From OFTM34 sp047639415 (lineage in GTDB: Bacteria > Planctomycetota > UBA1135 > GCA-002686595), in contig JBLINP010000033.1 in assembly GCA_047639415.1 (NCBI GenBank), positions 1 through 24,597 on the forward strand: a DNA stretch of 24,597 nt, in the 5' to 3' direction. The notes under the pieces are model-generated. The model made no database searches. It saw only the letters and a program-made list of their open reading frames with translations, and was not told where the DNA came from. Numbering within the stretch: position 1 is the stretch's first letter; every line of letters starts with the position of its first letter. Position numbers and translations under genes: made by a program. Below are positions 9,057 to 15,025 of the stretch, piece after piece.

Positions 9057-9081
9057 CCGAGCGCGCCGGCCGTCGGCTCGG
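9057..9081. terminator. Weak candidate hairpin between convergent sulfatase-like genes
   Basis: CCGAGC (9057-9062) pairs with GCTCGG (9076-9081) around a GC-rich 13-base loop that can itself partly pair. It lies ten bases after the stop of the + strand gene and in the 106-base gap between two converging genes, where a bidirectional terminator is expected. No T-run follows on either strand. Confidence 0.25.
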
Positions 9082-9153
9082 AAAGCCTACCGGTATCAAT
9101 ACTTGCCGTTCGAAGCCGCGGTCCGAAGAATCGAACCAACCGCTTTCGCCTAA

Positions 9154-10623
9154 CTACTCATCATCGCCGAGGTAGCCCAGGCCTTGAAGCTCTTCGAGAT
9201 CCTCTGCGCTCATCTCGGGTTCGTTATCCCGATTGGCAGAGATTGCTGCTCTGATCGCTTGAGATTCCGCCCTCAGTTCATCAAGCCGCTCTTTGGCTTG
9301 CCTTTGCCGCTCTGGAGAAATGGAGTCGTAGATATTCTTCGTTTCTCCAGGATCCGAATCGAGATCGTAGAAACGGCTGTGTTCGTTCCTCCAAACGAAC
9401 TTGAATTCACCTTCCTCATCTTTGGATTGCAGAATTCCGCTTTGGAAGAGGATGTCCGCGTAGGGAATCGAATCCCCATTCAAAAGTGTTGAAGCGAATG
9501 AACGACCTTGGGCCAGCGGGATCTGCTCGAGGCCCGACAACTCGAGAATCGTGGGCGCAAGATCGATAGAACGGGTGAGTTCGTCGACGCGAGAACGAGC
9601 CGGAAGCTTTCCATTTGGGAGCTTGATGATCAGCGGCACGTGCATGACTTCGTCATAGTATTGATAATGCAACATCCCCGTGTGTTGCTTGAACTCTTCG
9701 CCATGATCCGAAGTAATCACGATCAGCGATTCATCGAGGATTCCACGCTTGTCCAGCTCGAGGAATAAACGCCGCAGGAAAGTATCCAGCTGGGCCAAGC
9801 CGGCGTCATAGGTTCCTCGCAAATAGGCCAGGTGTTCGGCAGGGATGATGTGATGCTCTGCCGAAAGAACCGTAAGCGCTTTGGATCCGTAAAACACATT
9901 GCCCTCGCGATCCGTCGCCGAGCCTGTGTAGTCCTCGGGGCGTGCTCCCGCGAATTGTTGGACCAATTTCGGTGAGGCTTCGTAAGCCTCGGATCCTGGC
10001 TTCGACTTATCCGAATGCGCGTCAAAGAAATGAAGGAAAACGAAAGCACGATCAGGGTTTCTCTCATCGAACCACTTCAGAAACGCTTTTGCGTTTCCAA
10101 TCGCTGCGCGCCAAACGCTTTCAAAGTGGTCGAAGCCCTGAGCAATGCCAAACTGCTTTGTAAGCCACTGGGCATGAGTTGCAAAACCAGCCGTCGCGAA
10201 TCCCGCATCTTGAAAACGTTCCGCGAGGGTGACGTATTCGCCAGCTAGACGATGCCGCTGCTTGAATCCATAGTCGTAAGTATCGTGAGCTTCCGACAAC
10301 ATGCCCGTCATGATCGAACTATGCGAGATCAGCGTATTATTCGAATTCACGACATGTCGATTGAATACCGCGCTCGATTCACCAAGCTCTTCAAGGAATG
10401 GCGTCGTCGGTTTTTCGTATCCGTAAACACTGCAGTACTGCGCCGCCACCGTGTCTAGGGAGATCAGAAACACATAGCGAGGCGTGACGTCAGCGGGACT
10501 TCCGGGCTTCGCCGATGCGGTACCTGGACCCTGGTTCTCCGAGACTTCCGTACAGGCAAAGAGCAACGAAATCAGCCCAACTGACGCGAGCAGTGCTTTC
10601 AATCGAAGAAGCGAATGTGTCAT
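9154..10623 (-). CDS. Second sulfatase-superfamily lipoprotein, Thr nucleophile type
   Basis: 489 residues. The signal peptide ends in the lipobox LLFAC (C24). Superfamily features: ISLDTVAAQYCSVYGY (D57, T58), the nucleophile segment NNTLISHSSIMTG in which Thr97 occupies the position of the sulfatase formylglycine Cys, FLHFFDAHSD, VITSDHGEEF, HYQYYDEVMHVPLII, and a C-terminal RFYDLDSDPGETKNI followed by EELQGLGYLGDDE, an ending common in this group. The usual second residue of the DD/DT metal motif is Thr, as in its neighbour. As with that neighbour, the substrate cannot be told; a phosphate- or phosphonate-type ester is as likely as a sulfate ester. The two proteins share the fold but are quite different in sequence, so they are not a recent duplication. 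The start codon is ATG; TACAAT lies six bases upstream of it and no Shine-Dalgarno is seen. Confidence 0.85.
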   Translation of the reverse strand: MTHSLLRLKALLASVGLISLLFACTEVSENQGPGTASAKPGSPADVTPRYVFLISLDTVAAQYCSVYGYEKPTTPFLEELGESSAVFNRHVVNSNNTLISHSSIMTGMLSEAHDTYDYGFKQRHRLAGEYVTLAERFQDAGFATAGFATHAQWLTKQFGIAQGFDHFESVWRAAIGNAKAFLKWFDERNPDRAFVFLHFFDAHSDKSKPGSEAYEASPKLVQQFAGARPEDYTGSATDREGNVFYGSKALTVLSAEHHIIPAEHLAYLRGTYDAGLAQLDTFLRRLFLELDKRGILDESLIVITSDHGEEFKQHTGMLHYQYYDEVMHVPLIIKLPNGKLPARSRVDELTRSIDLAPTILELSGLEQIPLAQGRSFASTLLNGDSIPYADILFQSGILQSKDEEGEFKFVWRNEHSRFYDLDSDPGETKNIYDSISPERQRQAKERLDELRAESQAIRAAISANRDNEPEMSAEDLEELQGLGYLGDDE

Positions 10624-10637
10624 GAGCGAATTGTATA
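10624..10637 (-). promoter_or_regulatory. -10-like box immediately upstream of the second sulfatase-like gene
   Basis: Reading the - strand, TATACAATT runs from 10637 to 10629, giving TACAAT at 10635-10630. A start seven bases on would fall on the ATG itself (10623), i.e. leaderless. No convincing -35 is seen. The rest of the gene-free stretch 10624-10964 (341 bases) holds about 125 bases with no recognisable signal and then the repeat element at 10766-10968. Confidence 0.25.
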
Positions 10638-10765
10638 CGCGGCCACGCCACTTAATCCCGGACTCATTGCATCAACACCAATTCGGCGTTGCGAGGGTTG
10701 TTCAACGATCTCCCGATCAATTCGCGAACGTTTCAAATCGCAACCCGCCGAGGCCTGAAGACTCT

Positions 10766-10968
10766 CTAGCCCGGATTATTCATGAACCGCGAGGCAAAAC
10801 GCCTCGAATTGGTTCCTGCTGGCACTTTGCAGATACTTGCCCCCGCAGACGACCTTGTAAGGTCGTCGAGGACGCCAGTATCTGCAAAGTGCCAGCAGGA
10901 ACCAATAGACCGGCAGTGCCGGTCGTTCGTGGTGTTTGGTCCGCGTGTTCATGAATAATTCGGGCTAG
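10766..10968. repeat. Palindromic MITE-like repeat element, copy 1
   Basis: 203 bp including CTAG at both ends. The second copy lies at 20545-20748 in the same orientation and is nearly identical; the visible differences are a few bases and one indel at about 10803-10808 and one base in the matching right arm. The ends form a terminal inverted repeat of 21 bp with one mismatch (left end GCCCGGATTATTCATGAA, right end complementary apart from one base). Inside, TTGGTTCCTGCTGGCACTTT begins a perfect 29 bp arm that pairs with the segment ending at about 10905, and the centre holds a second hairpin GACGACCTT-GT-AAGGTCGTC. There is no open reading frame of note. CTAG at each end is either part of the inverted repeat or a 4 bp target duplication. 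The right-end CTAG supplies the TAG stop of the - strand gene 10965-12140. Likely a non-autonomous element mobilised in trans (inference). Confidence 0.85.
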
Positions 10969-12140
10969 CCTTCGTCAAACTGGAATCGCCAAAGCTGCTT
11001 GCCGTAGCCAACCAAGAACGCTTCCTCGTCGAGCAGTAGCGCGTACTTGCTAGAGACTGTTCCGCTCTTCAGTACACGCTCAAAAACCCGAGTTCCGCTT
11101 TCGGTGTAAACCGAGACCCTCAGTTTCGAACTCTTGAAACCGGCCACCGCCCCTTGCTCCATTTCCACGCTGGCCTGGATCAGCCAATTGCCTCTCGCAC
11201 CGGTCAGGCGCTCTGATTCAACGAAGGGGGCCATTAGCCCCCGATCGACAGCCTTCAAGGAATCGGTTTCTGCATCGTAGACCGCCGTAAATTGCGCTGT
11301 CTTGCTTGCCGAAGTCAGGTACGCCCCAATCAGTACGAGCGGATTCGAGAATCCCGGTACGTTCTCCGCCAGAGCCACTTCGTTGTAAAAAGCGCTTCGC
11401 GAGCCCGAATCGAAGCCGGGGATTTCGAACGATCGTTGAAGCTCGCCATCCTTCGAAACAAAGCTTAGGCCACGATCTGTGGCCACTGCGATCAGATTGT
11501 TTTCCGAACCTCGATCGAGAACGACGCCTTCAGCGTTCGTCCTTAGCGGACTGTTCCAGATGACGTTCGAATCGCCGCCATAAAGAGTCAATCCCTGATT
11601 GCTACCAACTAAGAATTCAGCTCTGCCGTCGAGATCGTAGTCGAAATCGATCGTGTAGTTCGGCGATCCGAATTCGATTCCTTTCCACCGAAACTGACCG
11701 TCGCTGTCGAAACAATAGATCGGACCGTGCCACGACGCGGGGAAGACGACGAATTCGTGTCGACCGTCACCGTCGAGGTCGCGAGCCCTGACATCCCATT
11801 GCGTCTTGTATGGAAGTTCAGGTGGATCCTCAAACGTACCGTTGCTCACGATCGACATCCGCTCCTCGGACTCGTCGACAATCGCAAAGCCAGCCCAACC
11901 GCAGGCGATCAATAAACGCGCGCCGGAAGTCGATGATGGCCCGATGCGTAGGTCGGTAATCTCGAAAGGCAAGCTAAGCACCTGCTCAACTACGAGATCG
12001 ATGGCTTGGCCGTCGCCAGGATGCTCGAGTTCTAAAATGGGCAGCTGCACTCCCAATTCAGAAGGATCAACATCCTTCGTAAAACCGCATCCAGGTGCGA
12101 GGCATAGGACGAACACTAAGGGAAACAGCTGAGCGATCAT
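10965..12140 (-). CDS. FG-GAP/VCBS-like beta-propeller lipoprotein
   Basis: 391 residues with a hydrophobic N-terminus ending in LAPGC (C18), a plausible but not ideal lipobox. Two calcium-loop-like repeats are visible: DLDGDGRHEFVVF (from 121) and DYDLDGRAEFLVG (from 167). Around them are repeated beta segments (ARLLIACGWAG, PIYCFDSDGQFRWKG, GLTLYGGDSNVIWNS, GLSFVSKDGELQRSF) typical of propeller blades of the FG-GAP/VCBS type. These domains generally mediate binding on the cell surface or in the periplasm; no enzymatic motif is seen. A good ribosome binding site, GAGGAG, lies at 12155-12150 with nine bases to the ATG. The stop codon TAG is part of the terminal repeat of the element at 10766-10968, so the original end of the gene may have been retained exactly by the insertion or slightly changed. 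Cellular role unknown. Confidence 0.8.
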   Translation of the reverse strand: MIAQLFPLVFVLCLAPGCGFTKDVDPSELGVQLPILELEHPGDGQAIDLVVEQVLSLPFEITDLRIGPSSTSGARLLIACGWAGFAIVDESEERMSIVSNGTFEDPPELPYKTQWDVRARDLDGDGRHEFVVFPASWHGPIYCFDSDGQFRWKGIEFGSPNYTIDFDYDLDGRAEFLVGSNQGLTLYGGDSNVIWNSPLRTNAEGVVLDRGSENNLIAVATDRGLSFVSKDGELQRSFEIPGFDSGSRSAFYNEVALAENVPGFSNPLVLIGAYLTSASKTAQFTAVYDAETDSLKAVDRGLMAPFVESERLTGARGNWLIQASVEMEQGAVAGFKSSKLRVSVYTESGTRVFERVLKSGTVSSKYALLLDEEAFLVGYGKQLWRFQFDEG

Positions 12141-12172
12141 ACGAGCGAACTCCTCATTTTGCGTACCAAGCC

Positions 12173-12238
12173 CTCAGGACCGACCTCGTGACAAACCTCC
12201 TGAGCCCTGAATCAAGCGTTCATCAGGCGCGAGGTTTG
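12173..12238. other. Two overlapping, mutually exclusive inverted repeats in the rluA-like/propeller intergenic gap
   Basis: CTCAGGA (12173-12179) pairs with TCCTGAG (12198-12204). CAAACCTC (12192-12199) pairs with GAGGTTTG (12231-12238), extendable inside by CTGA (12200-12203) with TCAG (12223-12226) across a 4-base bulge. The two hairpins share 12198-12204 and so cannot form together. The site lies upstream of the lipoprotein gene and downstream of the pseudouridine synthase gene, both on the - strand. It could be a leader or terminator arrangement; there is no T-run. Confidence 0.35.
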
Positions 12239-12289
12239 AATTCACTCTAACCGAGACCGCTACAAGCCATTGCACTGAATCGAGTTCGT

Positions 12290-12967
12290 TCAGCCGCGCG
12301 CGAGATCCCACCACTCACCGCTGGGAACCTGCGCCCGAAACGTCAGGCGTTCTTTCAGCGTCGGGTGTTCGATTTCGAGAGATTCGGCGTGCAACGCGAT
12401 GCTCTTATCCGGAAGCGGATCTCTAGCGCCGTACTTCAAGTCGCCAAGCAGCGGAACGTTCATGCTGGCGGCCGCAACTCGCAGTTGATGCGACCTGCCG
12501 GTTTTCGGCTTAAGTCCGAGCAAAGCTGTGCGAGCTTCGCGCTGCAAAACACGCCAAGATGTAATCGCTAGTTTCGCGCCTTCGCGGCCTTCTGCGCAGA
12601 CGCTCACGCGATTCGTAGATCGGTTTTTGATTAACCAATGCTCGATTCGTCCTTCGTCCGCCGAAGGTAGGCCCTGACAGATTCCCAGATAGCGCTTTCG
12701 AACGGTTCGCTCGCGAAACTGACTCGTCAGACGATTGGCGGCCTTGCTCGTGCGTGCGAAAAGCACGACTCCGCTGACCGGGCGATCCAATCGATGGACG
12801 ACACCCAAGAACGCGCGACCGGGTTTGTTGAACTCGGCTTCGATCCAGTCGCGGGCGATGTCGAATAACGATGGGTCGCCGCTCTCATCGGGAACGATCG
12901 GCAAACCGGCGGGCTTATAAACTGCGAGTAGGTGATTGTCGCAGTGCAGAACGTTGAGCGCGGTCAC
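12290..12967 (-). CDS. RluA-family RNA pseudouridine synthase
   Basis: 225 residues from the GTG at 12967. The catalytic motif is HRLDRPVSGVVLFA (about 58-71), with Asp61 as the expected nucleophile of the RluA/RluC/RluD family; Pro-Val replaces the commoner x-Thr in HRLDxxTSG, as in several small family members. Further features: LLAVYKPAGLPIVP near the start, KRYLGICQG, LKPKTGRSHQLRVA and LLGDLKYGA. There is no S4 domain, so this is the short form; the target position in rRNA or tRNA cannot be told. A longer start at 12997 exists, but GTG 12967 overlaps the stop of the upstream methyltransferase gene as GTGA, arguing for translational coupling. The downstream lipoprotein gene is 149 bases further on. 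Confidence 0.88.
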   Translation of the reverse strand: MTALNVLHCDNHLLAVYKPAGLPIVPDESGDPSLFDIARDWIEAEFNKPGRAFLGVVHRLDRPVSGVVLFARTSKAANRLTSQFRERTVRKRYLGICQGLPSADEGRIEHWLIKNRSTNRVSVCAEGREGAKLAITSWRVLQREARTALLGLKPKTGRSHQLRVAAASMNVPLLGDLKYGARDPLPDKSIALHAESLEIEHPTLKERLTFRAQVPSGEWWDLARG

Positions 12968-13848
12968 TCGCGCCACCAGCGAGCACAGAAGCCGCACGGC
13001 AAGAGGCGCTCGCCGTTTTCTTCGGCCAGCGCGAGTTCACCCGCTTCGACTTGGCCGCCCTTGAATTCGCTCAGCAAGTTGTGAAAGGCGAGCGGCGAGT
13101 AACCAATCGCGTAAGTCGAGAGCACCAAGAATGAGCGCTCGTCCAAAAGCTGTTCAGCCGCTTCGAGCAGCGACGCGAACATTTGTTCGAACTGCCACTT
13201 CTCGCCCTTCGGACCACGCCCGTAGTGCGGCGGATCGAGCAAGACACCCGCGTACTTGTTGCCGCGCCGCGCCTCGCGCTTCGCAAAAACCAACGCGTCT
13301 TCGTGAACCACTCGCAAGGCACGTTCGCCCAAACCCGATGCGCGCGCGTTGTCTCGCGTCCAGTTCAAAGAAGCCTTCGAAGCATCGACGTGCGTCACAT
13401 CGAACCCCGCTTGCGCCGCTAGCACGCTGGCCGCACCGGAATAGCCAAACAAGTTGAGCAACTTGGCGCCCTTCCCGTGCACCTCGGCGCGGTCTGCAAC
13501 AAAGCTCCAGTTCGCGGCCTGCTCGGGAAACAAACCGACGTGTTTAAAAGGCGTCGGCCGAATCAAAAAGCGCGCGTCGCCATACTCAATGGTCCAACTC
13601 GGTTCCTTGCCCCGCGCCTCCATCGCAGCACCTCGGGCTGCCTCCCAACGTCCGCCACGATCCGACTCGCGCACAAAATTCAAATCGGCCCGCGACCAAA
13701 CCTCTGGCTTTTGCCGAGGGCGCCACAAGGCTTGCGGATCCGGCCGACGCAAAACCACAGGCCCGAAGCGCTCGAGCTTTTCACCATCGCCGGAATCGAG
13801 CAATGCATAGCTCGGAAATTCGGGGCTGGGGAAAATCGACTGCTGCAT
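12964..13848 (-). CDS. Class I SAM-dependent methyltransferase (RlmI/RlmK-like)
   Basis: 294 residues from the ATG at 13848; an upstream GTG at 13893 would add 15 residues that look unlike the family. The N-terminal part has YALLDSGDGEKLERFGP and RRPDPQALW, typical of the methyltransferase family related to RlmI. The SAM-binding loop is LLNLFGYSGAASV, the acidic end of strand 2 is VTHVDASKASLNW, and the catalytic-type motif is LLDPPHYGRGP. HVGLFPEQAANW precedes the fold. There is no N-terminal PUA domain, so it is shorter than E. coli RlmI. Known relatives methylate rRNA cytosines, but many close homologues are uncharacterised. It is first in a coupled pair with an RNA pseudouridine synthase (GTGA overlap), which supports an RNA-modification role. 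It is divergent from mqnA, with about 185 bases between the starts. Confidence 0.85.
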   Translation of the reverse strand: MQQSIFPSPEFPSYALLDSGDGEKLERFGPVVLRRPDPQALWRPRQKPEVWSRADLNFVRESDRGGRWEAARGAAMEARGKEPSWTIEYGDARFLIRPTPFKHVGLFPEQAANWSFVADRAEVHGKGAKLLNLFGYSGAASVLAAQAGFDVTHVDASKASLNWTRDNARASGLGERALRVVHEDALVFAKREARRGNKYAGVLLDPPHYGRGPKGEKWQFEQMFASLLEAAEQLLDERSFLVLSTYAIGYSPLAFHNLLSEFKGGQVEAGELALAEENGERLLPCGFCARWWRE

Positions 13849-14033
13849 AAGTGGCGACAGTACTGAACCCGACTCAAAAAACAATCGCTGCACTCGGTTC
13901 CTGACATCCTGGGCTTCTACATTTGGCCCGCACGTCTGGCTGGGGATCGCAATCTGCTCGACGCAACTGTGGGGTCGTCGATTTGAGTCGGCTTCAGTAC
14001 GACGCGGTCGCGCGACTCTGTTAAGCTCCTCAA

Positions 14034-14864
14034 GTGCCTGCCTCGCTCCATCAAAATCGCCCCCTTCGCGTGGGCAGCGTGCCCTTTCTCGTCGCTCGCC
14101 CCCTCGATCTCGGTCTAGAACACGAGCCGGACATCGTTCTGACTCGCGAGGTACCCGCGACCCTCATCAAAAAGCTGCGCTCCGGTGAACTCGACGTAGC
14201 CCTCGTCAGCAGCATCGAGCTTTTTCGAAAGCCAGGCTATCGGTACCTCGATGGATTGGCCGTGGCCGGTCACAGTTTCGTCGCCAGCGTCCAAGCCTTC
14301 CTGCGCAAGCCCATCGCTGAAGTCCAAACCCTCGCCTTGGATCCGGCCAGCCGAACGGCCGCCACTCTGGTTCAAGTCACACTCGCCGAGCTCGGCTTTT
14401 CCCCGCGCTTCCTCGAACTACCACTGGGAGTCGACCCGCGCACGGTCGAAGCCGACGCCTGGCTACGAATCGGAGACCGCGCCTTCCAAGAATATCTCGA
14501 GCCAAACGCGCGCCCGGTTTTCAATCCATCCGAAGCCTGGCAAAAAGCGACCGGGCACCCCTTCATCTTCGCCACCTGGATCGTCCGACCCGGCGTCGAA
14601 GTCACAGCGTGGCTTCCGGCGTTCGTCCGAGCACGAGCGCGCGGACGGACCGCAACTCCGGAATTGGCCGTCAAGGCCGCCGCCGACTGGAATCTTCCCC
14701 AATCCGCAACTGAGCACTACCTTTCAAAGGAATGCTTGTACGAGCCCGGCGACTCCATGCGCCCCAGCCTCTTCGCTTTTCGGGACCGCGCCGCTCCCCT
14801 CAATTTGTGCGATGCGGAACTCAATCCCAAAGCGATCGGCTGCGAAGACGCTCTGATCCAGTAG
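14034..14864 (+). CDS. mqnA: Chorismate dehydratase (MqnA)
   Basis: 276 residues, near the usual length of MqnA. The family removes water from chorismate to give 3-[(1-carboxyvinyl)oxy]benzoate, the first committed step of the futalosine menaquinone pathway. Fold features of this periplasmic-binding-protein-like enzyme are clear: LRVGSVPFLVARPL, VPATLIKKLRSGELDVALVS, LDPASRTAATLVQV, WLRIGDRAF and WQKATGHPFIFATWIV. These match MqnA rather than MqnD because of the L-x-G-D and T-G-x-P-F-x-F-A motifs. The usual YLN near the start reads FLV here. The start codon is GTG with no Shine-Dalgarno before it; TTAAGC at 14021-14026 is a possible -10 box. It stands alone, about 6.5 kb from mqnC-mqnE. A gap of about 160 bases separates it from top6B. 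Confidence 0.92.
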   Translation: MPASLHQNRPLRVGSVPFLVARPLDLGLEHEPDIVLTREVPATLIKKLRSGELDVALVSSIELFRKPGYRYLDGLAVAGHSFVASVQAFLRKPIAEVQTLALDPASRTAATLVQVTLAELGFSPRFLELPLGVDPRTVEADAWLRIGDRAFQEYLEPNARPVFNPSEAWQKATGHPFIFATWIVRPGVEVTAWLPAFVRARARGRTATPELAVKAAADWNLPQSATEHYLSKECLYEPGDSMRPSLFAFRDRAAPLNLCDAELNPKAIGCEDALIQ

Positions 14865-14916
14865 GATCCCTCGACACAAGATCGGTTCTCAATTGCGGTT
14901 GTACGCGATGTGACAC

Positions 14917-14952
14917 TTCGAGGTTGATCTCGAACGCCGCGGGCCATAAATA
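14917..14952 (+). promoter_or_regulatory. Candidate promoter with operator-like inverted repeat upstream of top6B
   Basis: TTCGAG (14917-14922) and CTCGAA (14929-14934) form a perfect 6 bp inverted repeat with a 6-base spacer. TTGATC at 14924-14929 fits a -35 box and lies inside the repeat; TAAATA at 14947-14952 follows after exactly 17 bases as a weak -10. A repressor bound to the repeat would cover the -35 region. The arrangement is suggestive; the -10 matches the consensus poorly. Confidence 0.35.
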
Positions 14953-15025
14953 AGACCATCCAGACCAAGCAGTGCACCGTCTGATCGGCGCACTATTTCA
15001 ACAGCGCAAAACTCAGGCAATCATC

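Noticed and set aside
10484..10954. 156-codon + strand frame running from the sulfatase-like gene into repeat copy 1
   Set aside because: Its first part is antisense to a clear gene and the rest is the palindromic element; no motif supports it.
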